A stretch of DNA of 64,000 nucleotides from positions 2,501 through 66,500 of the forward strand of contig NZ_AZQN01000011.1 of assembly GCF_000566685.1 (NCBI RefSeq), given 5' to 3'. Under the pieces are notes generated by a model that saw nothing but the letters and a program-made list of their open reading frames with translations, searched no databases and was not told the DNA's origin. Both the position numbers and the translations under genes were made by a program. Source of the DNA: Dyadobacter tibetensis Y620-1 (GTDB taxonomy: Bacteria; Bacteroidota; Bacteroidia; Cytophagales; Spirosomataceae). Each line of letters opens with the position of its first letter. The first letter of the stretch is position 1. Below, piece after piece: positions 35,227 to 43,767 of the stretch.

Positions 35227-35256
35227 TTGACAAATCCAAATACTTTTCTACCTTTG
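35227..35256 (+). promoter_or_regulatory. Bacteroidota-type promoter of rpmH-rnpA
   Basis: TTG (35227-35229, inside TTTGAC) and a perfect -7 box TACCTTTG (35249-35256), 19 bases apart. It gives a leader of about 45 bases before the rpmH ATG at 35311. It is the closest match to the published Bacteroidota consensus in this window. Confidence 0.85.
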
Positions 35257-35310
35257 CAAGCCCAAATTCGGAGTAAAGTAGATTTTATAGCGCAATAAAT
35301 TGATATACAG

Positions 35311-35469
35311 ATGAAACGTACATTTCAACCTTCAAATCGCAAGAGGAGAAATAAGCACGGTTTCCGTGAAAGAATGTCTACCCCTAATGGGGTAAAGGTA
35401 ATTACCAGCCGTCGCAAGAAAGGACGTTGGAAACTATCGGTATCGGACGAGAAGCGTCATAAGCAATAG
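35311..35469 (+). CDS. rpmH: 50S ribosomal protein L34
   Basis: The 52-residue protein has the highly conserved start MKRTFQPSNRKRRNKHGFRE and the Lys/Arg-rich C-terminus (RRKKGRWKLSVSDEKRHKQ). It was too short for a standard ORF cutoff. It is followed 91 bases later by rnpA, the universal rpmH-rnpA pair, with the promoter at 35227-35256. Confidence 0.98.
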   Translation: MKRTFQPSNRKRRNKHGFRERMSTPNGVKVITSRRKKGRWKLSVSDEKRHKQ

Positions 35470-35560
35470 GATTGTTGAATGGTTGGAGATCGGTTGAAAG
35501 CTCGTCTTTCAGAGTCAGACCTATTTGTAATTTAATAAGCCTGACCAAATCATTTACAAC

Positions 35561-35959
35561 TTGAAGCAAACTTTCAGCAAAAATGAACGTTTATGTAGCC
35601 CCAAATTAATTGGCAGGCTATTTCAAAGGGGTAGTTCGGAAGTGCACACGTTCTACCTCTTTCCTTTTAGGGTATTGTATATTTACGATCCTCAACAAGC
35701 GTCACAGCCCACACAGGTGCTATTCTCGGTCTCTAAGAGACAATTCAAAAAAGCTGTTGACCGCAATCTCATACGCCGCCGTTGTCGCGAAGCGTATCGA
35801 CTTCACAAAGCATTATTGTATACTGATCCTGATCTGGGTCGCCCCTCATATGTTGCTTTTTTGTATCTTGCGAAAGATATAAGCACATTTAGCGTTATAG
35901 ATACGTCCATGCAGAAATTGCTGGTGCGGCTAAGGCCTAACACCAATGGGCGCCCATAA
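35561..35959 (+). CDS. rnpA: Ribonuclease P protein component
   Basis: This is the protein subunit that with RNase P RNA removes tRNA 5' leaders. The 132-residue basic protein has F-S-K-N-E-R-L at the start and the diagnostic segment KRQFKKAVDRNLIRRRCREAYR (about 70-91). Translation begins at a TTG (35561), since the only nearby ATG is out of frame and the family N-terminus aligns from this codon. It is co-transcribed with rpmH. Confidence 0.95.
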   Translation: MKQTFSKNERLCSPKLIGRLFQRGSSEVHTFYLFPFRVLYIYDPQQASQPTQVLFSVSKRQFKKAVDRNLIRRRCREAYRLHKALLYTDPDLGRPSYVAFLYLAKDISTFSVIDTSMQKLLVRLRPNTNGRP

Positions 35960-35983
35960 CGCTTCATTTTTTCCTCTATTTCC

Positions 35984-37639
35984 ATGAGAAAATACCTTCG
36001 TACCACCCTGTTGGCATTGCCTGTCGTAGCGGGCCTGGCCCTGGTGTCGTTCCGCCAGGATGACCGACTGTTCGAGATAGCCAAAAATCTGGACATCTAC
36101 GCTACCCTATTTAAAGAGCTAAATTCTTACTACGTAGACGATATTAATCCAAATACCCTGATCAAGTCCAGCATAGACAATATGCTGAAAACCTTAGATC
36201 CATACACGGTATACTATGCTGAGGACGATATAGAAGACTATATGACCATGACCACTGGGAAGTATAATGGCATAGGCGCTATGGTGAGTGCAGCCGAAGG
36301 GAAGCATATGGTCATGATGGTCTATGAAGGTACTCCAGCTCAGAAGGCGGGTTTGCAATTAGGAGATGAGATTATTAAAATTAATGATGTAGACATTGCC
36401 AACCGGGAAGATATTGATACGGGTAAATTGCTTCGAGGGCAGACCCAAACTGCTGTTAAGCTGACAATAAAGCGATTTGGTAAGCCCTCTCCTATTGAGG
36501 TTTCCTTAAACCGTGATGTGGTAAAGGTCACCAATGTTCCATATTATGGTATGGTGGGAGAAGGAGTGGGTTATATTGACCTTAAGGACTTTACCGCCAC
36601 TGCATCTCGTGAAGTACGAAATGCCTTTCAGGAATTGAAAGGTCAGGGAATGAAATCTTTGGTACTCGATTTGCGGGATAATCCAGGTGGACTATTGAAT
36701 ATGGCCATTGAGATTTCCAATATTTTCGTTGCCAAAGGAGAAGAAATAGTCTCTACAAAGGGAAAAGTAAATGAGTGGAATAAGACCTATACGGCTTATA
36801 ACCCCGCCTTGGATACCGAAATTCCTCTGGTTGTTCTAACTAATAATAGAAGCGCTTCTGCCGCCGAAATTGTGGCTGGTGTTATGCAGGATTATGATCG
36901 GGGGGTATTGATTGGGCAACGTACTTATGGAAAGGGCCTGGTGCAAACCACCAGGGATCTTTCTTATAATACCAAAATGAAGATTACTACGGCCAAGTAT
37001 TACATTCCTAGCGGGCGCTGTATTCAGGCCATTGACTATAGCCATCGCAATGAGGACGGTAGTGTAGGAAAGATTGCCGATTCCTTGATGACCAGTTTCA
37101 AAACACGTAATGGACGGCTGGTATACGATGGGGGTGGTATCCTCCCAGACATACTTACCGAAAGGGAGACCTATTCACCATTGGCTATTGCCCTAGGGCG
37201 TAACAGGCTCTTCTTCGATTATGCGGTTCAATATCATGCCAAACATGCTACCATACTCCCGGCAGCCAAGTTTCATCTGAGCGATGCTGAATATGACGCA
37301 TTTGTAAAATGGTTGTCCGATAAAGATTATGACTATACGACTCAGGTAGAGCGTGATATGGCCGATTTGGAAGCTTCCGCAAAAAAGGAGAAGTCCTATG
37401 AAAGCATTCAAGGTCAGTTGACAGCGCTTCGGTCCAAGTTGACACATAATAAAGATAACGACCTGCAGCTGTTTAAAAGCGAGATAAAAAACATCTTAGA
37501 GGAAGAGATTATCAAGCATTATTATCTGGAAAAGGGCATGCGGGAGGCCTCCTTCGAAGAAGATCAGGAGGTGAAACAGGCCATTGCGCTGCTTCAGTCA
37601 CCTGAGCGCTATCAAGGAATTCTTAAAACAAAAAAATAA
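35984..37639 (+). CDS. S41 family C-terminal processing peptidase
   Basis: The 551-residue exported protease has a signal/anchor (MRKYLRTTLLALPVVAGLALVSF). A PDZ domain follows (about 85-165, GIGAMVSAAEGKHMVMMVYEGTPAQKAGLQLGDEIIKIND). The serine protease core has the catalytic Ser in NRSASAAEIVAG and Lys in GQRTYGKGLVQ. It trims C-termini of periplasmic proteins. The gene is 24 bases past rnpA and 43 bases before tsaB, a conserved Bacteroidota order (rnpA - S41 - tsaB). Confidence 0.93.
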   Translation: MRKYLRTTLLALPVVAGLALVSFRQDDRLFEIAKNLDIYATLFKELNSYYVDDINPNTLIKSSIDNMLKTLDPYTVYYAEDDIEDYMTMTTGKYNGIGAMVSAAEGKHMVMMVYEGTPAQKAGLQLGDEIIKINDVDIANREDIDTGKLLRGQTQTAVKLTIKRFGKPSPIEVSLNRDVVKVTNVPYYGMVGEGVGYIDLKDFTATASREVRNAFQELKGQGMKSLVLDLRDNPGGLLNMAIEISNIFVAKGEEIVSTKGKVNEWNKTYTAYNPALDTEIPLVVLTNNRSASAAEIVAGVMQDYDRGVLIGQRTYGKGLVQTTRDLSYNTKMKITTAKYYIPSGRCIQAIDYSHRNEDGSVGKIADSLMTSFKTRNGRLVYDGGGILPDILTERETYSPLAIALGRNRLFFDYAVQYHAKHATILPAAKFHLSDAEYDAFVKWLSDKDYDYTTQVERDMADLEASAKKEKSYESIQGQLTALRSKLTHNKDNDLQLFKSEIKNILEEEIIKHYYLEKGMREASFEEDQEVKQAIALLQSPERYQGILKTKK

Positions 37640-37644
37640 ATTTT

Positions 37645-37672
37645 TTTACCCATCCTTTCGGGGCTGGGTAAA
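37645..37672 (+). other. Hairpin in the S41-tsaB gap
   Basis: TTTACCCA (37645-37652) pairs with TGGGTAAA (37665-37672). It lies 11 bases before the tsaB ATG. It may be a weak terminator or affect tsaB translation, since it has only a short GTTTTG tract downstream. Confidence 0.45.
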
Positions 37673-37682
37673 GCGTTTTGAC

Positions 37683-38378
37683 ATGCTCATTCTTAGTATA
37701 GATAGTTCGACCAGAGGCTGTTCGGTAGCCCTTTACGAGCAGGATACCCTACTGGCCTCTAGTGAGGTATATTCCGACCGGTCCGCATCGGCCATGCTGA
37801 CCGTTTGCATCGAAAATGTAGTGAAGATGGCTGGGCATACCCTGGCTGACCTAGATGCAGTAGCAGTAGCGAAGGGGCCTGGGTCCTATACGGGACTTCG
37901 CGTGGCTGTTTCAACGGCTAAGGGCCTGTGTTTTGCATTGGACAAACCCCTAATAGCGATCAATACCCTTCAGGCTATGGCCGTGCAACTAACTGGTATT
38001 TTTTCTGAGGATATCTTGCTCTGCCCTATGATTGATGCCCGGCGTATGGAGGTCTACTCAGCGATATATAACATCCATGGAATCGAGTTGATGCCTACCC
38101 AAGCCCTCATTCTGGATGAAAATTCCTTTATGGAATATTTATCCGCTCATAAATTAGTATTTTTCGGAGATGGCTCTGATAAATGTAAGCGTTTATTAGG
38201 ATCACACCCTGGCGCCATCTTTATTACTGAGGATATACGTCCTTCGGCGCGTAGTGTTGGTAAGCTGGCGGTAGCGGCTTATAATGCCGCTCGGTTCGAA
38301 GATTTAGCGAGCTTTGAACCCTACTATCTAAAAGATTTTATGTCGCCTAAGCCAAAGAAATCTCCCTTAATACCTTAA
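37683..38378 (+). CDS. tsaB: tRNA threonylcarbamoyladenosine biosynthesis protein TsaB
   Basis: This scaffold partner of TsaD acts in t6A37 tRNA modification. The 231-residue protein (from the ATG at 37683) has the ASKHA motifs IDSSTRGCSVALY and GPGSYTGLRVAVSTAKGL. The longer frame starting at 37584 overlaps the S41 gene and lacks family similarity. The usual TsaB length is about 230. TsaC, TsaD and TsaE are not in the window. Confidence 0.93.
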   Translation: MLILSIDSSTRGCSVALYEQDTLLASSEVYSDRSASAMLTVCIENVVKMAGHTLADLDAVAVAKGPGSYTGLRVAVSTAKGLCFALDKPLIAINTLQAMAVQLTGIFSEDILLCPMIDARRMEVYSAIYNIHGIELMPTQALILDENSFMEYLSAHKLVFFGDGSDKCKRLLGSHPGAIFITEDIRPSARSVGKLAVAAYNAARFEDLASFEPYYLKDFMSPKPKKSPLIP

Positions 38379-38494
38379 TTCTAAATCATATTCCAAACAT
38401 TTTTACCTGCTTTCTTGTTAGCAGGTTAGCCCCCTGCTGCCAAAGAGTTAGAATGCCCTAGGGGGTAATAATTGCTTTGATTCTTAAAAAAGAG

Positions 38495-39022
38495 ATGACT
38501 GAAAAAATGGAAAATGATATAATTGTCAACCGGGTAGCGGGATCAGGCTTGGTTTCGCTGGATCTGGAAGAGTATTATCACCCAGGCGAAAGAGTAGTTT
38601 ATGATATTAAGGATAATCTTTTTCAGGGACTCCTACTTCGTGAAAAGGACTTCAGGGAGTTTTTGAAAACACATGACTGGTCGGTTTACACCGGAAAAAA
38701 CGTGGTAGTGGTATGCTCAGAAGATGCGATTGTGCCTACCTGGGCCTATATGCTGCTTGCTGCCAAGCTAGAGCCTTATGCGAATGTAATAGCCTTCGGT
38801 TCTGAACAAGCCTTAGAGGAAAGGTTATTCGATATTGCCCTGAGAGCCATAGACATGGAAGAGTATCGCGATAAAAAGGTGGTGGTAAAAGGATGCAGCA
38901 AGCGTGCGGTACCCACATGGGCGTACATGCAGCTAACCCAGTTGCTAAAACCTGTAGCTCAAAGCATCATGTTCGGTGAGCCTTGCAGCACTGTCCCGGT
39001 GTACAAACGGCCTCGTGGTTAG
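38495..39022 (+). CDS. DUF2480 family protein
   Basis: The protein of about 175 residues is composed of two repeats that share the segment VPTWAYM (TYTGKNVVVVCSEDAIVPTWAYML and KKVVVKGCSKRAVPTWAYMQL). This is the hallmark of DUF2480, found only in Bacteroidota and of unknown function. I take the ATG at 38495 over the upstream TTG; the ATG at 38507 is a second option. It is a lone gene between tsaB and convergent rnhB. Confidence 0.8.
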   Translation: MTEKMENDIIVNRVAGSGLVSLDLEEYYHPGERVVYDIKDNLFQGLLLREKDFREFLKTHDWSVYTGKNVVVVCSEDAIVPTWAYMLLAAKLEPYANVIAFGSEQALEERLFDIALRAIDMEEYRDKKVVVKGCSKRAVPTWAYMQLTQLLKPVAQSIMFGEPCSTVPVYKRPRG

Positions 39023-39033
39023 TAATAAGCTAG

Positions 39034-39621
39034 TTACCTGATCGTTTTCAAAAGTTTAAAACTCATACGGTGGTAGGGTGTTGTTCCATACTGCAGAATA
39101 GCCTCTCTGTGATAAACTGTGGGATAACCCACGTTTTGCTCCCAGCCATATGCGGGATGCAAAACGGACAATTGTTCCATCAGATCGTCTCTAAAATTTT
39201 TGGCTAAAATGGAAGCGGCTGCAATAGATAAAAACTTGCTATCTCCTTTGATAATGCAGGTATGGGGGATCATCGGGTAGTTTACAAACCGATTACCATC
39301 GACGAGCAGGTGTTCTGGAGTTATGGAAAGTGCATCAACGGCTTTGTGCATCGCTAGGAAACTGGCCTTCAGAATGTTGATTTTATCTATCTCGTGATTG
39401 TCTACCTCTGCGATTGCCCATGCTAGGGCCTCTTTTTTGATTTCGAGATCGAGGATAATGCGTTTTGCCTTACTCAACTGTTTGCTATCGGTCAGATAGG
39501 GGTGGAAGTAGTCTGAAGGGAGAATGACTGCAGCGGCGACTACCGGGCCTGCCAAGCAGCCTCGGCCAACTTCGTCCAGGCCCGCTTCAATACAATCGGC
39601 TGTGTAATAGGGTTTTAGCAT
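39034..39621 (-). CDS. rnhB: Ribonuclease HII
   Basis: This enzyme removes ribonucleotides from DNA-RNA hybrids. The 195-residue protein has the start AGLDEVGRGCLAGPVVAAAVIL, with active-site Asp-Glu in DEVGRG. The conserved middle and C-terminal blocks include LLVDGNRFV and AAASILAKNFRD. The start codon overlaps the stop of the batA-like gene by one base (TAATG), so the two are translationally coupled. Confidence 0.95.
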   Translation of the reverse strand: MLKPYYTADCIEAGLDEVGRGCLAGPVVAAAVILPSDYFHPYLTDSKQLSKAKRIILDLEIKKEALAWAIAEVDNHEIDKINILKASFLAMHKAVDALSITPEHLLVDGNRFVNYPMIPHTCIIKGDSKFLSIAAASILAKNFRDDLMEQLSVLHPAYGWEQNVGYPTVYHREAILQYGTTPYHRMSFKLLKTIR

Positions 39622-40646
39622 TAATCTTCAAGGATATTGGCCATAAAGGTACATTTAGTACCAAAGGCGATAAGCAAAAAGGTGATGGCCCAGTATAAAT
39701 AGATTCTGTAAAAATCTTTTATATCCCTGGAGACCACGTCTTTAGATTTAATTTTCTCAAGTTGGTCTATCTGCTCAAAAACAGATGCGAGTGCATTATT
39801 ATCGGTGGCTCTAAAAAATTTTCCGTCGCCTATGTCTGCTATTTTTTGAAGCTCACTCTCATCAACCGAAGCCTGAGCCGACTTGATGCTGTTGGTATCT
39901 GAAGAGCTTCTTTTTTTGGGTAGACCCACGGAGATGGTATAAACTCTGATACTATAGGCTTCAGCCAACTGGGCCGCCGTAGTAGGCCCTAAGCTGCCAG
40001 AGGTGTTGTCTCCATCGCTGATCAAAATGGCCACCTTACTTTCTCCTTTTGTATCTCGCATTCGATTTACGGCCACAGCAAGCGCACTGCCAATGGCCGT
40101 TCCAGGAATAGGAATCATGTTGGGGTGAATCTCATCTAAGAAGCCATTGAGTAAATCATAGTCTGTGGTCAAAGGGCAAAGGGATACCGCCTCTCCGGCA
40201 AAAATTACCAGCCCTATGCGATCCTGAAGCCTTCCTTTTATGAAATTGCTGGCGATGGCTTTTGCCGATGCCAGTCGGTTAGGGCTAAGATCCCGCTCCA
40301 TCATGGAGTCAGAAATATCCATGAGTAGCATGATGTCAATTCCCTCCGAAAAACGGTCGGTGCGCTCAGAAATTACCTGTGGTCTGGCAAGTGCAATAAG
40401 GATCATTGCGATACCTAATCCAGCCGTAAGGGGCTGTAGGTAGCGCAGAAAAACGAGCCATTCCATAGGGCCCGAGCCTACCTGGTGCGTCATGACCAGC
40501 TTCTGCTTGCGCTTGCGGTGTAAGGCATTGCGAAGCCAGAAAAATAAAGGGATGACAGGAATGGCAAAAAGGAAATAAGGATATACCCAAGAGTAGTTAC
40601 GAATTACGTCGTAGCTGAACCATTCTATCGAAAACCAGTTTTCCAT
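39621..40646 (-). CDS. BatA-like VWA-domain membrane protein
   Basis: The protein of about 341 residues starts (ATG 40646) with MENWFSIEWFSYDVIRNYSWVY and two membrane segments. A von Willebrand A domain (about 95-280) has a MIDAS site DISDSMMERDLS, and a C-terminal membrane helix ends the protein (IYLYWAITFLLIAFGT). This is the BatA architecture linked to oxygen tolerance in Bacteroides and Leptospira. The longer frame (start 40739) overlaps the upstream gene and has no family support. It is the third gene of a Bat-type operon. Confidence 0.9.
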   Translation of the reverse strand: MENWFSIEWFSYDVIRNYSWVYPYFLFAIPVIPLFFWLRNALHRKRKQKLVMTHQVGSGPMEWLVFLRYLQPLTAGLGIAMILIALARPQVISERTDRFSEGIDIMLLMDISDSMMERDLSPNRLASAKAIASNFIKGRLQDRIGLVIFAGEAVSLCPLTTDYDLLNGFLDEIHPNMIPIPGTAIGSALAVAVNRMRDTKGESKVAILISDGDNTSGSLGPTTAAQLAEAYSIRVYTISVGLPKKRSSSDTNSIKSAQASVDESELQKIADIGDGKFFRATDNNALASVFEQIDQLEKIKSKDVVSRDIKDFYRIYLYWAITFLLIAFGTKCTFMANILED

Positions 40647-40653
40647 ACCTATT

Positions 40654-41640
40654 TTAAGCAGTTTGTCGATCCAAAATCTGTTTCCTCTTGTTTTTATAAA
40701 TCTTAGTACCTCCGTCCTTGAGGACTTCCAGAAACACATTCATTTTACTGGACTTTACCTGTCCGTAAATGATGCCGTCCAGGTTTTTTAGTGCCTCTGC
40801 TAACTTTGCATCGGGCATGTTATCGATAATTTCACGGGTAGTGTAAGTGGCAAATGGTTTGTTCTCCAGCCTCTCCAGATAGTTTTTCCAGATAATTATT
40901 GCCTTTTCTGCGTCTTTGGTATTTTCCTTTTCCCGAGTGCTTCGGAGCATCCGGTTGAAGGCACGCAGGTATTCCAAATGCCTGCGCTGAAGTTTAAGTA
41001 ATTGCCATTGTTTGTAGATATCTCGACCGAATACCCAATATATGGCCGTGCTAAGGCCTATAACCAAGGCAAGGACTCCTAAAAAAATAGAGACATTGAA
41101 CTGGTCTTCTAGCGGTACGAGAATGGCTGCTGGTTCAATTGTCTTTTGATTTTTAAGAATCTGCCGCGCCTGCTGGGTGAGAAAGAGCGTGTCTGTTTGG
41201 CTAAATACTTGGGTGCAGTCCCGACTATGGAAATGATAAATAGGTAGTCGAAGGCTCTGCACCGGAAGCACCTCATAGCTTACCAGTTGATAGATAGCAC
41301 TGTCCAGCGTAACATTCCCTTCTGTTCGGGAGAAAAAAGTTTGCTTTTCAAGTAATTCGAAAGGGGAGAAATCAAAAGTAGAATCCGGGAAAAATATTTC
41401 TTCTGATGGGTTGTGTTGGTAGCTGAGTGAAAAGTATACTGGTTTGCCTACGTCGAAACTGTCGGACAAAAATCGCCCTACTGGTGGGGTTTTAGCAGTC
41501 TGAGCACAGGCTGTCCCTCCCTCCCCAAGCCAGGAAAATATCAGCAGCAGAGTGGTAGCCAGAAAACTGAGCTTTAAAAGTCTCGTGAATCGGATAAAAA
41601 CAGGATTAATAATCGAATATAAGTTAATTGATTGCTTCAC
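40654..41640 (-). CDS. Uncharacterised membrane protein of the Bat operon (batD-like position)
   Basis: I assign a GTG start at 41640, 4 bases after the upstream DUF58 gene stop. This yields a signal peptide (MKQSINLYSIINPVFIRFTRLLKLSF... then ACAQ). The ORF from the ATG at 41712 would overlap the upstream gene by 68 bases. The protein of about 328 residues has an exported beta-rich half, one membrane segment (FLGVLALVIGLSTAIYWVFG) and a charged cytoplasmic tail (RAFNRMLRSTREKENTKDAEK). The membrane-plus-tail arrangement resembles DUF4381 or BatD-C proteins that occur next to BatA, but I cannot name a family. Confidence 0.7.
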   Translation of the reverse strand: MKQSINLYSIINPVFIRFTRLLKLSFLATTLLLIFSWLGEGGTACAQTAKTPPVGRFLSDSFDVGKPVYFSLSYQHNPSEEIFFPDSTFDFSPFELLEKQTFFSRTEGNVTLDSAIYQLVSYEVLPVQSLRLPIYHFHSRDCTQVFSQTDTLFLTQQARQILKNQKTIEPAAILVPLEDQFNVSIFLGVLALVIGLSTAIYWVFGRDIYKQWQLLKLQRRHLEYLRAFNRMLRSTREKENTKDAEKAIIIWKNYLERLENKPFATYTTREIIDNMPDAKLAEALKNLDGIIYGQVKSSKMNVFLEVLKDGGTKIYKNKRKQILDRQTA

Positions 41641-41644
41641 AAAA

Positions 41645-42535
41645 TTACGTATTACTTCCCGAACTTCGGCTGAAGCGTCGCACCTTAAACATATGAATGA
41701 GGGCCGGAACATAATCTTCCTGGCAATTGATGGAGATATAGTCTGCCCGATTCTGTCGGCAAAGGCGCTCTAGTTCGCTGCTTCTCGTTTCGAAGCGTTT
41801 AATGCGTTCCTCTCGATATTGCCTGGAAGAGGTGTTAACCCAAATTGTCTGGTCGGTCTCAGCATCGTAGAGTGGGATGATGCCTAAATTGGGCAGTTGT
41901 ATTTCCCGCTGATCGTATAGATGGATAACGATCAGATCGTGTTTACGAGCCAGAGCCTTAAGGTTATGGTAGTAGTTTTGATCTATAAAATCGGAAATGA
42001 GAAAGACCAGGCTACGTCGTTTTAGCACATTAAGAGCGATAAAAATGGCTTCACTGATATTGGTTTGCACGGATAGCGGAGCAATCTTATAGATCTCCGA
42101 TAAGACTCTATAGCCATTTTTCATACCTGAGGTGGGGCGTATATAACGCTCATTACGATCCGAAAAGCAGAGCAAGCCCACCCGGGTAGCCTCCTGAATG
42201 GCTGAAAGAGTGAGCACGCCGCAGATTTCTTTGGCAATATCCAGCTTATGCCTTCCCCCTTCCCCAATCTTTTGTGAGGCGCTCACATCGAGCATGAAAA
42301 ATGCGGTCTGCTCCTTATCTTCTTTGAAAATCTTTATAAAAGTCCCATGTCCTTTGGCAGAAGTATTCCAGTCGATGGCACGCACATCATCGCCGTACTG
42401 ATAAAGGCGTAAATCGTCAAATTCCAAGCCAGAGCCCTTAAAAACGGAATGGAAATTTCCATGACGTTCGGAGGTGACAGCCTTCCTCATGCGAATTTCG
42501 AACTTACGCAGTTTTCCTAAAAATTGTTCAAACAT
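41645..42535 (-). CDS. DUF58 domain protein of the Bat operon
   Basis: The protein of about 296 residues (start ATG 42535) has the DUF58 block YQYGDDVRAIDWNTSAKGHGTFIKIFKEDKE and a VWA-like MIDAS site DVSASQKIG. MoxR/Bat operons pair such proteins with a MoxR AAA+ ATPase and VWA proteins. Here no MoxR is adjacent, since the upstream neighbour is a divergent lipoprotein gene. The longer frame from 42781 has no supported extra sequence. Confidence 0.88.
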   Translation of the reverse strand: MFEQFLGKLRKFEIRMRKAVTSERHGNFHSVFKGSGLEFDDLRLYQYGDDVRAIDWNTSAKGHGTFIKIFKEDKEQTAFFMLDVSASQKIGEGGRHKLDIAKEICGVLTLSAIQEATRVGLLCFSDRNERYIRPTSGMKNGYRVLSEIYKIAPLSVQTNISEAIFIALNVLKRRSLVFLISDFIDQNYYHNLKALARKHDLIVIHLYDQREIQLPNLGIIPLYDAETDQTIWVNTSSRQYREERIKRFETRSSELERLCRQNRADYISINCQEDYVPALIHMFKVRRFSRSSGSNT

Positions 42536-42562
42536 AGGATTTGAGAAAAAATCACCAACTTT

Positions 42563-42979
42563 GTGGCAAATTGGACAAAAACAAAGATAACGATTTTGAG
42601 AGTTTTGCGCCTTACTCATAGTAATTTTACCCTTTTGCTTGTTCTGATGATGGCATTGGTCTTGTGTATGGGAGGCTGTATCCGGGAAGATAAGGTACCG
42701 GAGGGGACCATCGCTCAGGAAAAAATGGCCAGTATCCTGACCGATATACATATTGCCGAAGCTCGGGTATCCAAATTGCAACTCAATTCAGTAGATTCGT
42801 CAATTCTTGTCTTTGACAGGCTCAAAGCTGATATTTGGAAAAAACACCAGGTAGACACCCTTCAATACAAAACTAGCTATGAGTTTTATGTGACGCATCC
42901 TGGGCTGATGAAAGAAATATACGACCAGGTGAATAAATTGCTTGAAAAACGAGAGAAAGAAAAAAATATTAAGATATAG
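42563..42979 (+). CDS. DUF4296 lipoprotein
   Basis: This small exported lipoprotein has a lipobox LCMGGC and the DUF4296 core VPEGTIAQEKMASILTDIHIAEARVSKLQL. About 100 residues follow the Cys. No ATG fits a normal signal peptide. The frame opens at a GTG (42563), a TTG at 42596 gives a compact signal sequence starting MRVLRLTHSNF, and the next ATG is at 42647. Function unknown, found across Bacteroidota. It precedes the Dpm1-like gene by 23 bases. Confidence 0.75.
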   Translation: MANWTKTKITILRVLRLTHSNFTLLLVLMMALVLCMGGCIREDKVPEGTIAQEKMASILTDIHIAEARVSKLQLNSVDSSILVFDRLKADIWKKHQVDTLQYKTSYEFYVTHPGLMKEIYDQVNKLLEKREKEKNIKI

Positions 42980-43002
42980 GGTTTCAACCCGTTTATAAAC
43001 CA

Positions 43003-43767
43003 ATGACCGAAAAAGCCGTGAACCAAAGTATTGTAATAATACCTACCTATAACGAAATAGAAAACATAGAGGCTATCATTCGTAAGGTCTTTAGTCTGGC
43101 ACATCCTTTTCATTTGTTAATTATTGACGATGGGTCTCCCGATGGCACTGCGTTGGTGGTGAAAAAACTGATGGCGGAGTTTCCAGGGCGGCTTAATATG
43201 GAAGAGCGGAAAGGCAAGCTGGGCTTGGGTACGGCCTATATTCATGGTTTTAAATGGGCTCTGGCCAGAGGCTACGAATACATATTCGAAATGGATGCAG
43301 ACTTTTCGCATCCTCCCGAAGACCTTATCCGCCTCTATAAGGCCTGTGCAGAAGAGGGGAATGATATTGCCATTGGCTCGCGGTATATCAAGGGAGTAAA
43401 CGTAGTGAACTGGCCTATTAATCGGGTTTTGATGTCTTATTTTGCTGGGTACTATGTTCGCACCGTAACCGGTATGAAAATAATGGATCCCACTGCCGGA
43501 TTCATCTGCTATACGAGCAAGGTATTAAAGACCATCGATCTTGACAAAATCCGTTTTATCGGCTATGCTTTCCAGATCGAAATGAAGTTTAATTCCTGGA
43601 AGTATGGTTTCAAAATCGTAGAAGTACCCATTATTTTCACCGACCGTACATTAGGGGCGTCCAAAATGTCTGCTGGAATTTTCAAGGAAGCCATTTTAGG
43701 TGTAATCGCTCTGAAAATCAGCAGTTATTTTAAGCGTTATATTCCCGGTCAGAAAGCTCTGCAATAG
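43003..43767 (+). CDS. Polyprenol monophosphomannose synthase-like GT2
   Basis: The 254-residue GT-A enzyme has VIIPTYNEIENIEAII, LIIDDGSPDGTA and the acidic site FEMDADFSHPPEDL (about 98-111). C-terminal amphipathic rather than transmembrane segments follow (GIFKEAILGVIALKI). It resembles Dpm1, which makes polyprenyl-phosphate mannose, the donor for GT39-type enzymes such as the one at 28.1 kb. That link is inference. Its 3' end overlaps the convergent M20 gene by 38 bases. Confidence 0.9.
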   Translation: MTEKAVNQSIVIIPTYNEIENIEAIIRKVFSLAHPFHLLIIDDGSPDGTALVVKKLMAEFPGRLNMEERKGKLGLGTAYIHGFKWALARGYEYIFEMDADFSHPPEDLIRLYKACAEEGNDIAIGSRYIKGVNVVNWPINRVLMSYFAGYYVRTVTGMKIMDPTAGFICYTSKVLKTIDLDKIRFIGYAFQIEMKFNSWKYGFKIVEVPIIFTDRTLGASKMSAGIFKEAILGVIALKISSYFKRYIPGQKALQ

